Shown here one piece after another: positions 16,638 through 25,018 of a stretch of DNA of 37,209 nucleotides (the first letter of the stretch is position 1; each line of letters begins with the position of its first letter). The DNA is taken from NCBI GenBank assembly GCA_016288055.1, contig JAEEXZ010000017.1, positions 1-37,209 of the forward strand, read 5' to 3'. The notes beneath the pieces were generated by a model, which worked only from the letters and a program-made list of their open reading frames with translations, was not told where the DNA came from and ran no database searches. The DNA comes from Bacteroidales bacterium (lineage in GTDB: Bacteria > Bacteroidota > Bacteroidia > Bacteroidales > UBA932). The position numbers and the translations under genes are program-made.

Positions 16638-17285
16638 ATGATTCAGATTGCACCATCCATGCTGTCGGCCGACTTTCTTCATCTTGAAAAAGATGTGGAA
16701 ATGGTAAACACCTACGCCGACATTTTCCACCTTGACATTATGGACGGCACCTTCGTGCCCAACATCTCCTACGGTTTCCCTGTGGTGGAAGCCATCGCCC
16801 GCAAGGCGGTAAAGCCTCTGGATGTGCACCTGATGATTGTCCATCCGGAAAAGTATGTGGAGCGCTTCGCCAAGGCGGGCGCATCCTACATCAGCTTCCA
16901 CTATGAAGCGGCCGGGGAATCCTCCGCCGCCATCCTGGAGCAGATCCAGTCGCTGGGCGTGAAGGCCGGTATCGTCATCAATCCGGACTGCCCCGTGGAG
17001 AAGATATTCCCGCTGCTTCCCAAAGTGGACTTCGTGCTCATCATGAGCGTTTTCGCCGGCTTCGGCGGGCAAAAGTTCATTCCGGAGTCCGTGGACCGCG
17101 TCCGGGCCGTCAAGGCGGAACTCGTGCGCATCGGCCGTCCGGAAGTCCCCATCGAGATCGACGGCGGAATCGGCCCCGGCAATGCGGCCCAGGTGATTGC
17201 CGCGGGAGCCACGATGCTGGTGGCCGGCAGTTCCGTCTTCAAGGCGGAAGACCCTGTCAAGGCCATTGCAGCCATGCGAGGATAG
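16638..17285 (+). CDS. rpe: Ribulose-phosphate 3-epimerase
   Basis: Interconverts ribulose 5-phosphate and xylulose 5-phosphate in the pentose phosphate pathway. The 215-residue TIM barrel has the expected length. It shows SMLSADFLHLEKDV, HLDIMDGTFVPN (metal and catalytic Asp), DVHLMIVHPEKY, and IEIDGGIGPGNA with the second catalytic Asp. The loop that normally reads MSVNPGFGGQ is MSVFAGFGGQ here, changing Asn-Pro to Phe-Ala in a nearly invariant loop next to the active site. The remainder looks fully functional. It starts 1 bp after the pepD stop. Confidence 0.94.
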   Translation: MIQIAPSMLSADFLHLEKDVEMVNTYADIFHLDIMDGTFVPNISYGFPVVEAIARKAVKPLDVHLMIVHPEKYVERFAKAGASYISFHYEAAGESSAAILEQIQSLGVKAGIVINPDCPVEKIFPLLPKVDFVLIMSVFAGFGGQKFIPESVDRVRAVKAELVRIGRPEVPIEIDGGIGPGNAAQVIAAGATMLVAGSSVFKAEDPVKAIAAMRG

Positions 17286-17316
17286 ACTTTTTGTAAGGTT
17301 TATAAATATTATTTTT

Positions 17317-17691
17317 ATGATTACACATGATCTTCGGCTCATCGCCGATGCCATCATCGACAAGAAAGGACAGGATGTCGTTTCCCTGGATCTGAGAAAG
17401 ATCGACGGTTCCATCACGGACTTCTTTGTGGTCTGTGACGGCTCCAATACCACCCAGGTCGGCGCCATCGCAGACAATATCGCAGAGAAGATGAAAGAAG
17501 AGGGACACACGCTGTACCGTTCCCAGGGTGAAGGAAACAATTTCTGGATCATCCAGGACTACGGTAACATCGTCGTGCATATTTTTCTGAAGGAATATCG
17601 CGAATTCTATCGCCTGGAAGCCCTTTGGGCCGATGTCCCCAAAAAAGAGTACAAAGAGCGGAAGACCGCAGCTAAAACAACGAAAGACTAA
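17317..17691 (+). CDS. rsfS: Ribosome silencing factor RsfS
   Basis: RsfS binds L14 (uL14) of the large ribosomal subunit and blocks subunit joining, saving energy in starvation. The 124 residues contain the DUF143/Iojap core: DLRKIDGSITDFFVVCDGSN, GAIADNIAEKM, EGNNFWIIQDYGNIVVHIF, and YRLEALWAD near the end. A lysine-rich tail (KKEYKERKTAAKTTKD) extends it. The ATG at 17317 starts the conserved region; the frame runs upstream into rpe without similarity. The 31-bp gap after rpe is A+T-rich but has no clear promoter. The stop TAA is followed directly by the ATG of ftsH. Confidence 0.93.
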   Translation: MITHDLRLIADAIIDKKGQDVVSLDLRKIDGSITDFFVVCDGSNTTQVGAIADNIAEKMKEEGHTLYRSQGEGNNFWIIQDYGNIVVHIFLKEYREFYRLEALWADVPKKEYKERKTAAKTTKD

Positions 17692-19644
17692 ATGGCAGAA
17701 GATAATATGAAAGACCCCAAGGGTCGCAAGATACGTACTGTCACCTTCAATTTTTCCTGGTTTTACCTCATCATCCTGCTGGGAATAGGCTATTTGCTGT
17801 TCAACCACACGGTGAGCTCGCAGCCGGTAAAGATTGAGTGGACGGAAGTGCAGGACATGATTCGCCAGGGAGACGTGGCGGAGATTACCTTCGTGCGCAA
17901 CGACTTCAAAGGTGAAGTCAAGGCACGCCCGGAACGTCTTGCCAAATACACGGACAAGTTCCAGGGCGGCGTTCCGCCGCGCCGGGCTCCCCAGTTCTAC
18001 TTCCTGGTCTCCACCAAGTTTGACCCGGAGCAGAGCTTCGCAGCCCTCAATGCCGAACTTCTCCCCGTAGAACAGTTCAAGGTCATTATCAAGAACGAGG
18101 AACACATCTGGATGGATCTTCTCCAGATGCTGCTTCTTCCGGGCTTGCTCATCATCCTGTGGATATTCATGTTCCGCGGTATGAACCGCGGTCCCGGAGG
18201 CCCCGGCGGCGGTATCAACCCGTTCAATACGGGCAAGTCCACCGCCCGTGAGACAGAAAAGGGAGAAGTGAAGGTCACCTTCAAGGATGTCGCCGGCCTT
18301 TACGGTGCCAAGGAAGAAGTGATGGAGATTGTGGATTTCCTGAAGAATCCCGCCAAATATACCGCCCTCGGCGGCAAAATCCCCAAGGGCGCCCTGCTCG
18401 TCGGCCCTCCCGGAACGGGTAAAACCCTTCTGGCCAAGGCTGTGGCAGGGGAGGCCAACGTACCTTTCTTCTCCATCTCCGGCTCCGACTTCGTGGAAAT
18501 GTTCGTGGGCGTAGGCGCATCCCGCGTGAGGGATCTCTTCCGCCAGGCCAAGGAGAAGGCTCCCTGCATCGTGTTCATCGATGAAATCGACGCCGTGGGC
18601 CGTGCCCGCGCCAAGAACGGCGGCTTCACCTCCAACGACGAACGGGAGAACACCCTGAACCAGCTCCTTACGGAGATGGACGGCTTCGGAACCAACAGCG
18701 GCGTCATTGTACTGGCTGCCACCAACCGTTCCGACATCCTGGACCAGGCCCTCATGCGTGCCGGCCGTTTCGACCGCCAGATCCACGTAGAGCTTCCCGA
18801 ACTGAAGGAACGTGAGGAAATCTTCCAGGTCCACCTTCGCGACATTAAGGTGGGCGGGGATTTCAACCTCCGCTTCATGGCCAAGCATACGCCCGGCTTC
18901 TCCGGGGCCGATATTGCCAACGTCTGCAACGAGGCCGCCCTTACGGCTGCCCGCCGCAATCACGAGGCAGTCATGCAGCAGGACTTCCTGGATGCCGTGG
19001 ACCGTATCATCGGCGGTCTGGAACGCAAGGCCAACACCATTCTTACGCCGGCCCAGCGCCGCACCACCGCCTATCACGAGGCCGGTCACGCCCTTGTGGG
19101 ATGGCTTCTCCCTTACGCAGATCCTGTGTTCAAGGTTTCCATCATACCCCGCGGCAACGCCCTGGGCCTTACCTGGAACCTGCCGGAGGAAAGGAAGAAC
19201 CTCACCCGTTCTGCCATGATGGACAAGATGTGCATGCTCATGGGTGGCCGCGTGGCAGAGGAAGTGCTCAACGGAGACCCTTCCGTAGGTGCCCTGAACG
19301 ACCTTGAGAGAATGACCCATATCGCCTACGGCATGGTCCAGTACTATGGCATGAGCTCGAAGGTGGGCCCGCTTTCCTTCTATGATTCCACCGGCTCCGG
19401 CGGCTACAATCTTGTGAAGCCTTACTCCGAGAAGACGGCCGAGCTGATGGACCAGGAGGTGAAAGCCATTGCGGAGGAAGTCCACAAGCGCACCCTTAAG
19501 ATTATTGAGGACAATAAAGACGCGTTTATGAAACTGGGTGCCCTTCTTCTGGAAAAAGAAGTTATCTTTGCAGAAGATATTGAAAACATCCTTGGCCCCA
19601 AGGTTCAGCCCGCCGAGGACGATCAATTTAAAGAGCATGAATAA
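17692..19644 (+). CDS. ftsH: ATP-dependent zinc metalloprotease FtsH
   Basis: FtsH is the membrane-bound AAA+ protease that degrades misfolded membrane proteins and regulators. The 650 residues have two membrane segments (about 21-41 and 142-165) flanking the periplasmic FtsH-ext domain, followed by the glycine-rich stretch RGPGGPGGG. The AAA+ module has Walker A GPPGTGKT (238-245), Walker B IVFIDEIDAVG and the second region of homology with the arginine fingers (MRAGRFDRQIHV). The peptidase domain has HEAGH (462-466) and the third zinc ligand in the LNDLERMT region. The tail is acidic. It abuts rsfS and overlaps cdsA by 8 bp. Confidence 0.97.
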   Translation: MAEDNMKDPKGRKIRTVTFNFSWFYLIILLGIGYLLFNHTVSSQPVKIEWTEVQDMIRQGDVAEITFVRNDFKGEVKARPERLAKYTDKFQGGVPPRRAPQFYFLVSTKFDPEQSFAALNAELLPVEQFKVIIKNEEHIWMDLLQMLLLPGLLIILWIFMFRGMNRGPGGPGGGINPFNTGKSTARETEKGEVKVTFKDVAGLYGAKEEVMEIVDFLKNPAKYTALGGKIPKGALLVGPPGTGKTLLAKAVAGEANVPFFSISGSDFVEMFVGVGASRVRDLFRQAKEKAPCIVFIDEIDAVGRARAKNGGFTSNDERENTLNQLLTEMDGFGTNSGVIVLAATNRSDILDQALMRAGRFDRQIHVELPELKEREEIFQVHLRDIKVGGDFNLRFMAKHTPGFSGADIANVCNEAALTAARRNHEAVMQQDFLDAVDRIIGGLERKANTILTPAQRRTTAYHEAGHALVGWLLPYADPVFKVSIIPRGNALGLTWNLPEERKNLTRSAMMDKMCMLMGGRVAEEVLNGDPSVGALNDLERMTHIAYGMVQYYGMSSKVGPLSFYDSTGSGGYNLVKPYSEKTAELMDQEVKAIAEEVHKRTLKIIEDNKDAFMKLGALLLEKEVIFAEDIENILGPKVQPAEDDQFKEHE

Positions 19645-20470
19645 TACCGTCAAACGCAGTATTTTTGGAACAGTCTTCCTGGCAGTGATGCTGGGAGGAC
19701 TTTTGCTTGGTAGAGGTTTCTTTGCGATTCTGTTTGCCTTGATCAGCGGCATTATGCTGGAGGAATTCTACCGCATGACAATGGGCGGCGCCTACCGCCG
19801 CCTGCAGGACCTGGCCATTGTTTTGTCCATTGCCCTGTTCATGATCGTCAACAGTGACCTTGCTCACGGAGAGAGCGCCGCCACGGCACTTGTCAGCGGC
19901 TTTTTATTCCTCCTGGTCATCATGGTCGCATCCCTCTTCGCAAAAGACCATACGGACTTCATGAAGACGGGCTTCATCTATGCGGGATTCTTATACATCG
20001 GCATCCCCCTGGCCCTGTCCAACTTCGTGGTATTCCAGGACGGTGTGTTCAGCGGCCTTCTGATGATTGCCTTTTTCTGCATCATCTGGGCGTCCGACGT
20101 GGGAGCTTACTGCTTCGGCCTTCTCCTGGGACAGAAGATCTGGCCCGCCAAACTGTGCCCTTCCATTTCTCCCAAGAAATCCTGGGCCGGTTATATCGGC
20201 GGCCTGCTCATGGCCGTTCTCGCCGGTGCCATCGTAAAGTGGACGGGGCTGGTGAACTTCCCCATGGTCCATTGCCTTGCCATGGCCGCCCTCATGCATG
20301 TGATGGGCGTTTTCGGAGACCTCTTCGAGTCCATGTGGAAGCGCGCCGCCGGCATCAAGGATTCCGGATACATCATTCCGGGACACGGCGGCCTGATGGA
20401 CCGTTTCGACAGTGCCCTTTTCGCCATTCCCACCGGCTATTTTTACCTTATGATATTTGAGTTAGTATGA
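19637..20470 (+). CDS. cdsA: Phosphatidate cytidylyltransferase CdsA
   Basis: Makes CDP-diacylglycerol from phosphatidate and CTP, the branch point of phospholipid synthesis. The 277-residue integral membrane protein has about seven or eight hydrophobic segments and, near the C-terminus, the full CTP-transferase signature: ESMWKRAAGIKDSG followed by IPGHGGLMDRFD. The upstream motif SDVGAYCFGLLLG is also present. The start at 19637 (MNNTVKRSIFG) overlaps the last 8 bp of ftsH; the longer frame to 19538 is ftsH read in another frame. The stop overlaps the psd start by 4 bp (ATGA), so substrate-producing and product-consuming enzymes are coupled. Confidence 0.95.
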   Translation: MNNTVKRSIFGTVFLAVMLGGLLLGRGFFAILFALISGIMLEEFYRMTMGGAYRRLQDLAIVLSIALFMIVNSDLAHGESAATALVSGFLFLLVIMVASLFAKDHTDFMKTGFIYAGFLYIGIPLALSNFVVFQDGVFSGLLMIAFFCIIWASDVGAYCFGLLLGQKIWPAKLCPSISPKKSWAGYIGGLLMAVLAGAIVKWTGLVNFPMVHCLAMAALMHVMGVFGDLFESMWKRAAGIKDSGYIIPGHGGLMDRFDSALFAIPTGYFYLMIFELV

Positions 20471-21144
20471 AGTGGATCAAGATAGATAACGACTCTTACG
20501 GAACCATTCTCACCAGCTGGTGCATCTGTGCCGTGCTCATCTTCCTGGTAGCAAGGTTCATCCCCATCCTCTGGGTAAGCATCCCGCTCTGCGCCATGAT
20601 GGTGATGTTCATGATTTTCATCACCTGGTTCTTCCGGGTGCCCAACCGTGAGACGCCATTTACCGACAACGACCGTCTGGTAACCTCCGTGGCAGACGGC
20701 AAAGTGGTTATCGTGGACAAGGTTTATGAGAAGGAATTCCTCAAGAAGGACTGCATCCAGATATCCGTATATATGGATTTCTTCGACGTGCACTGCAACT
20801 TCTGGCCCATCAGCGGCAAGGTGGAGTACTACAAGTATCACCCTGGCAAGTACCTGCTGGCCTTCCATCCCAAGAGTTCCGAACTGAACGAACATTCCTC
20901 CTCCTGCCTTAGCAACGCCTACGGACAGGTTTTCTTCAAGCAGATTGCAGGCACTTTCGCCCGCCGTATTGTCTGCTACTCGGAACCCGGTCACATGGAA
21001 TACCGCGGAGACCAGTGCGGAGTAATCAAATTCGGCTCCCGCATAGACTTGTTCGTCCCGCTGGAAGCCGAAGTTAAAGTAAAGGTAGGCGACAAAGTGC
21101 GCGCCGTAGAAAGCGTGATTGCTATTTTGCCCGATCGGCAGTAA
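20467..21144 (+). CDS. psd: Phosphatidylserine decarboxylase (short, membrane-anchored type)
   Basis: Converts phosphatidylserine to phosphatidylethanolamine; the proenzyme self-cleaves to create a pyruvoyl group. The 225 residues have two N-terminal hydrophobic segments (about 15-55). The catalytic domain carries FFDVHCNFWPISG (the position of the usual DVHVNR-type motif, here with Cys and Phe), HPKSSELNEHSS and the cleavage motif FGSRIDLF, with Gly190-Ser191 as the expected cut. The short length and C-terminal GS place it in the small Psd class common in Bacteroidetes. A phosphatidylserine synthase is not in the window. The last 23 bp overlap the 3' end of the opposing ispG. Confidence 0.92.
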   Translation: MKWIKIDNDSYGTILTSWCICAVLIFLVARFIPILWVSIPLCAMMVMFMIFITWFFRVPNRETPFTDNDRLVTSVADGKVVIVDKVYEKEFLKKDCIQISVYMDFFDVHCNFWPISGKVEYYKYHPGKYLLAFHPKSSELNEHSSSCLSNAYGQVFFKQIAGTFARRIVCYSEPGHMEYRGDQCGVIKFGSRIDLFVPLEAEVKVKVGDKVRAVESVIAILPDRQ

Positions 21145-22366
21145 TCAGCTCCACCAGTTTTTCCACAGCCTCGTCCTCCGGAATATGCCGCAGGACGGGG
21201 TCTTTTTTTCTGTATAGGGTTACTTTCCCGAAGCCTTCTCCCACGTAGCCGTAGTCTGCGTCGGCCATCTCGCCGGGGCCGTTTACGATGCAGCCCATAA
21301 CGGCGATGACGATGTCCTTGAACTGCGAGGTGGCGGCCTTTACCTTGTTGAAGGTGCTCTCCAGGTCGTAGAGCGTCCTTCCGCAGCCGGGACAGGCAAT
21401 ATACTCGGGTTTATAGAAGCGGCGCCTGCAGGCCTGCAGGATTTCGTCCTTGAGGTATTCGTCCTCAATGGGAATGTCGTCGATTTCATGGTTCAGAAGG
21501 GGAGCTCCCCAGTCGCATGCCGCCTTGAGGATGCCCTCTTCGCGCTCCCCGAGTGCGGAGGGCGCGGGCGCGCCGGAATATCGGCCTGCCAGATACTGCG
21601 CTACGGGAATCTCGTTCGCGGGGTCTTCCGTGAGGGATACGCGGATGGTGTTGCCGATGCCTTCGGCGAGCAGCGTCGAGATGGCCACGCAGCTCTTGAT
21701 GCGGCCGCTGTCCCCGTTGCCGGCTTCGGTTACGCCTACGTGCAGGGGAAAGACAACCCCTTTTTCCTGCATCAGGCGGGCCAGTTCCCGGTATGCCTGC
21801 ACCATGACCACCGTGTTGGAGGCCTTCAGTGAAACGACAACGTTGTAGAAATCCTCTTCCACGCACATGTCAATCCATTCCATCGCGGCGAGGGCCATCG
21901 CCTGCGGCGTGTTGCCGTATTTCTCCACGATGTACTTTCCCAGAGAGCCGTGATTGAGGCCGATACGGATGGCACGGTCGTATTCCTTGCATTTGCGCAG
22001 GAAGGCCCCGAAGAGCTCGCGTGCCTTCTCGTGGTTGGGGTGGAAGTTGCCCGGGTTGATACGGATTTTCTCCACCACCGGTACCACGGCCATGGCTACT
22101 TCCGCGCTGAAGTGGATATCGGCCACAAGGGGGACGTCGGCATTCACGCGACGGCGGATTTCCTGCAGCGCGGGGACGTCCGAGAGGGAGGGGACGGTGA
22201 TGCGTATCAGCTGCGCTCCGGCCTGGATAAGCCTTTCGCACTGGGCGACGGTGGCTTCCACGTCGGACGTATGGGTGTTGCACATGGTCTGGACAACGAT
22301 GGGATGATCGCTGCCGATGAGGACATTCCCTACGTGGACGGTCCTCGTTTTTATTGCATTATTCAT
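21122..22366 (-). CDS. ispG: 4-hydroxy-3-methylbut-2-enyl diphosphate synthase IspG
   Basis: IspG carries out the penultimate step of the MEP isoprenoid pathway with a [4Fe-4S] cluster. The 414 residues start MNNAIKTRTVHVGNVLIGSDHP. The TIM-barrel portion includes VPLVADIHFSAEVA, KIRINPGN, RIGLNHGSLG and GVTEAGNG. The C-terminal cluster domain has cysteines in ACPGCGRT and GCIVNGPGE, the latter with the catalytic Glu. Many Bacteroidetes carry a long IspG of roughly 600 residues with an extra inserted domain; this one is close to the short E. coli type, though its C-terminal part resembles the long form. The start overlaps the upstream gene by 8 bp, and the longer frame to 22561 is that gene in another frame. 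Confidence 0.94.
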   Translation of the reverse strand: MNNAIKTRTVHVGNVLIGSDHPIVVQTMCNTHTSDVEATVAQCERLIQAGAQLIRITVPSLSDVPALQEIRRRVNADVPLVADIHFSAEVAMAVVPVVEKIRINPGNFHPNHEKARELFGAFLRKCKEYDRAIRIGLNHGSLGKYIVEKYGNTPQAMALAAMEWIDMCVEEDFYNVVVSLKASNTVVMVQAYRELARLMQEKGVVFPLHVGVTEAGNGDSGRIKSCVAISTLLAEGIGNTIRVSLTEDPANEIPVAQYLAGRYSGAPAPSALGEREEGILKAACDWGAPLLNHEIDDIPIEDEYLKDEILQACRRRFYKPEYIACPGCGRTLYDLESTFNKVKAATSQFKDIVIAVMGCIVNGPGEMADADYGYVGEGFGKVTLYRKKDPVLRHIPEDEAVEKLVELITADRAK

Positions 22367-23222
22367 GAGTTTCGTTTTGTTCCTGAACCATTTTGCGGGC
22401 CAGTTTGCGCAGCTGTCCGCGCGTATGGCCGTAGCGGGGCGTGAACTGATAATAAACGCCGAAGGTGAAAGTGGCGTCCAGCGGGTATGCAAAACGGTAG
22501 CTGTACTTGCTGTAGTAATCCGGATTCCAGAAGCTGTTCCAGCCCCACTTGGCCTGGGCATTGAGGTGGAACTCGAAGGGGGAGAACATCACGGCTATTC
22601 CCAGGCCGCCCTGGATGCCGTACGTGTAACGCCGGTCATAGTCGCGGAATTCGTTCTGGAGCGCCTGGTAGGCCGGATTCTCGTCATAGCCCTGGTCCAG
22701 CGTGCGCTGGATGCTCTGGCGATATCCTCCGTAGATGCCCAGTTTTGCAACAATCTTGAAGTATTCGTTCATGTCCACGTGGAAGTGGGAGTTCAGGAAT
22801 ACCTCGGGGACCTTCATCACGGTGCGGTAGGCGCCCGATTCAACGGAACGGTATCCGGTCTCCTTGTTAGTCTTGAATTCGTAGCCTTCGTAGTTCTGCT
22901 GGGCGCCGAACTCAAGCCCCATGTTGTGGAAGATGCCGAACATGGTGAAGTGACGGACGACGGAAAAACCATACACCGGCATGTTCCAGACGGGCTTGAC
23001 GAGCCGTTCCGGGTTGAAGAATCCGTACTGCATGGATGCACCGCCGAACACGCCCACCATCCAGTAATCGTTGGGCGGGGCTATCTGGACATCGATGCTG
23101 TCCAGATAGGAATTGGTGACGCTGTCCGGAAGGGAGAAGAATTCCTTTTCCAGATCTACCTGGGCACGGACGGCCGTGCCGGAAAGCAGCAGGGCTGCAA
23201 GGATGATGACAAGTTTTCTCAT
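22359..23222 (-). CDS. Predicted small outer-membrane beta-barrel protein, unknown function
   Basis: The 287 residues begin with a clear signal peptide (MRKLVIILAALLLSGTAVRAQ). The mature part is rich in Tyr, Phe and Gly in alternating strands (WMVGVFGGASMQYGFF, FKIVAKLGIYGGYRQ, YGIQGGLGIAVMFSPFEFHLNAQAKWGW, DATFTFGVYYQF), as expected for a beta-barrel. The C-terminal tail is charged (RKLARKMVQEQNETHE), which is unusual for a barrel end. I do not recognise the family. It lies between an Ig-like lipoprotein and ispG, overlapping the first by 4 bp and the second by 8 bp, so it is co-translated with them and may serve the same surface structure as the lipoprotein. Confidence 0.7.
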   Translation of the reverse strand: MRKLVIILAALLLSGTAVRAQVDLEKEFFSLPDSVTNSYLDSIDVQIAPPNDYWMVGVFGGASMQYGFFNPERLVKPVWNMPVYGFSVVRHFTMFGIFHNMGLEFGAQQNYEGYEFKTNKETGYRSVESGAYRTVMKVPEVFLNSHFHVDMNEYFKIVAKLGIYGGYRQSIQRTLDQGYDENPAYQALQNEFRDYDRRYTYGIQGGLGIAVMFSPFEFHLNAQAKWGWNSFWNPDYYSKYSYRFAYPLDATFTFGVYYQFTPRYGHTRGQLRKLARKMVQEQNETHE

Positions 23223-25018
23223 TGGAACAGTTCCTCCATATTCACATCCCAGACCATTTCCGCTTTCTCCAGCACCTTGATGAGGAACGTGTCCTGCGCC
23301 TTGAAGAAACGCACCTTTTCCGGCTGCCGGTGTTCCAGCAGGTTGCCGGTATCCACAATACCGTTGCGGTTCTTGTCTTCCGTGAGACGGATGCAGTAGT
23401 TGCCGCTCTTCAGATAGGGGAAGAGCACGGGACCGTCTTTGTCCACCAGGAAGCTGCGGATGACTTTGTCGCGTTTCTCGTTCAGGAGTTCTATGATGTA
23501 TTCGTTGTGTACGCCTGTAAGCTCAAGGGTGATGGAACTCAGTTTCTCGTCGGTGGGGAGGGTGACTTTGAGTTCGGTGGAGTCATTGTAGTAACCGTTT
23601 ACGTCCCGGAACAGGCGGTGGGGAATCTTGAGGTAATAGTCGTAGCCCGTCATGAAGGGTTCCGTGGGCATGACGCGGAAGTGGCGCAGGTTCATGCTGT
23701 CCCGGATAACGGTGACCTTCCCCTTCGCTTCCTGCTGGCGGGGATTCACGCTGCGGAATTTGAGGGAATCCCACGCTTCCTCGATGAGCGGGTACTGGAA
23801 CTCGATGTCGAATCCGTACTGCTCAATGACGGTGGGGTCTGCATTGGTGCGCATGACGGCTACCGTATCCTCGTGCTTGCGGTTGCGGGTATTCTGGCGC
23901 TTTTTCATCAGCTCGGCCCGCATTTCCTTGGTGTAGGCGAACTTAACGTTTTCCTGCGTAGGGACGAGGGCGCCGGTGGAGTCGGTCTTGTCGTATTTGA
24001 TGACCAGCTGCAGCGTGTCGGGCATCTTGCGCTGGTCGTTCACCCATATTTCCAGGGAGTCCTTCTGCCGGTTGAACTGGGAGATGACCTTCTCCCTCGG
24101 AAGTCCTTTGAAGCGGAGGTCGTGGATTTTGGTGTCCGGTGCCATGAAGGTGAGGTAGGCCGCCCTTTCTCCGGCGCGTTCCTTTTTCACGATCATCTGT
24201 TTGGTGGGCTTCTCGCGGAAGAGGTTCAGTTCCAGCTGGGCTTTTCTGGCCAGGCACAGGGCCGTATCCTTCATGTCGAATTTCTTGAATTCGTACAGGG
24301 TGTCGTTATAGTTGATGCTGGGACGGAAGATGCTGTCCAGGAAGGCGATGCGCTCGGAGCCCGGGTCGTACTTGTTATTGTTGTTTTCGTCCTTCACGGC
24401 ATATACGCGGTACAGCGTGTCCTGGATGTTGCGGATGGAGAAGAAGCCCCAGTCGTCCGTCTTGGCGGCCGCGACGGGGCGCTGCAGGAAGACGGCGGAG
24501 TCTGCCTGGTCCTTGTACAGCATGACGGTGGCGCCCTTTACGGGCATGAGCGTATTGCAGTCCTGCACCTGTCCCGTCACGCACAGGGAATCAATCTGTT
24601 TTCCCGTGGAGAACACCAGCGTGTAGCCCGGGAAGAGGTTTCCCTCGTTGTTGTCGACAATGGCGCCGGTAAGGTCCAGCGTATAGGTGGTGTTGCTGTC
24701 CAGGGGAGACTCGAAGGTAACCACGAGCGACTTGCCCTGGATCACGGCCTTGGGCTTTTTCTCCAGCGGGGGAGACAGGAACACGGAATTGGCATCCTTG
24801 ATCTTCACGTATTCGTTGAAGGTGAAGACCAGTTTGGTATTGACGGGGGAGACCTCCGTGGTGCCGGGGAAGGGAACCACCTTCACCAGGGTGGGGGGAA
24901 TGGTGTCCTTCTGGCCGCCGGAAGGGGGCTGCGTGGTATTGGCGCAGCCGGAAGGAAACATCAGGCTGGCCAGGATAAGCGATGCGGGTATGAGGGGAAT
25001 GAACTTTTTCAGCTTCAT
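23219..25018 (-). CDS. Ig-like domain lipoprotein (Bacteroidetes type)
   Basis: The 599 residues start MKLKKFIPLIPASLILASLMFPSGC, a lipoprotein signal with the acylated Cys25. ANTTQPPSGGQKDTIPPTLV follows, the opening typical of Bacteroidetes lipoproteins with a bacterial Ig-like (Big_5) domain at about 36-135. A second region (about 140-250) resembles a carboxypeptidase-regulatory-like fold with DENNNNKYDPGSE, and a similar DKNRNGIVDTG occurs near residue 550; both look like calcium-binding loops. The function is not known beyond an envelope location. The start at 25018 overlaps the relA stop (ATGA); the much longer frame upstream is relA in another frame. Some family members sit in cell-envelope operons as here. 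Confidence 0.85.
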   Translation of the reverse strand: MKLKKFIPLIPASLILASLMFPSGCANTTQPPSGGQKDTIPPTLVKVVPFPGTTEVSPVNTKLVFTFNEYVKIKDANSVFLSPPLEKKPKAVIQGKSLVVTFESPLDSNTTYTLDLTGAIVDNNEGNLFPGYTLVFSTGKQIDSLCVTGQVQDCNTLMPVKGATVMLYKDQADSAVFLQRPVAAAKTDDWGFFSIRNIQDTLYRVYAVKDENNNNKYDPGSERIAFLDSIFRPSINYNDTLYEFKKFDMKDTALCLARKAQLELNLFREKPTKQMIVKKERAGERAAYLTFMAPDTKIHDLRFKGLPREKVISQFNRQKDSLEIWVNDQRKMPDTLQLVIKYDKTDSTGALVPTQENVKFAYTKEMRAELMKKRQNTRNRKHEDTVAVMRTNADPTVIEQYGFDIEFQYPLIEEAWDSLKFRSVNPRQQEAKGKVTVIRDSMNLRHFRVMPTEPFMTGYDYYLKIPHRLFRDVNGYYNDSTELKVTLPTDEKLSSITLELTGVHNEYIIELLNEKRDKVIRSFLVDKDGPVLFPYLKSGNYCIRLTEDKNRNGIVDTGNLLEHRQPEKVRFFKAQDTFLIKVLEKAEMVWDVNMEELFQ

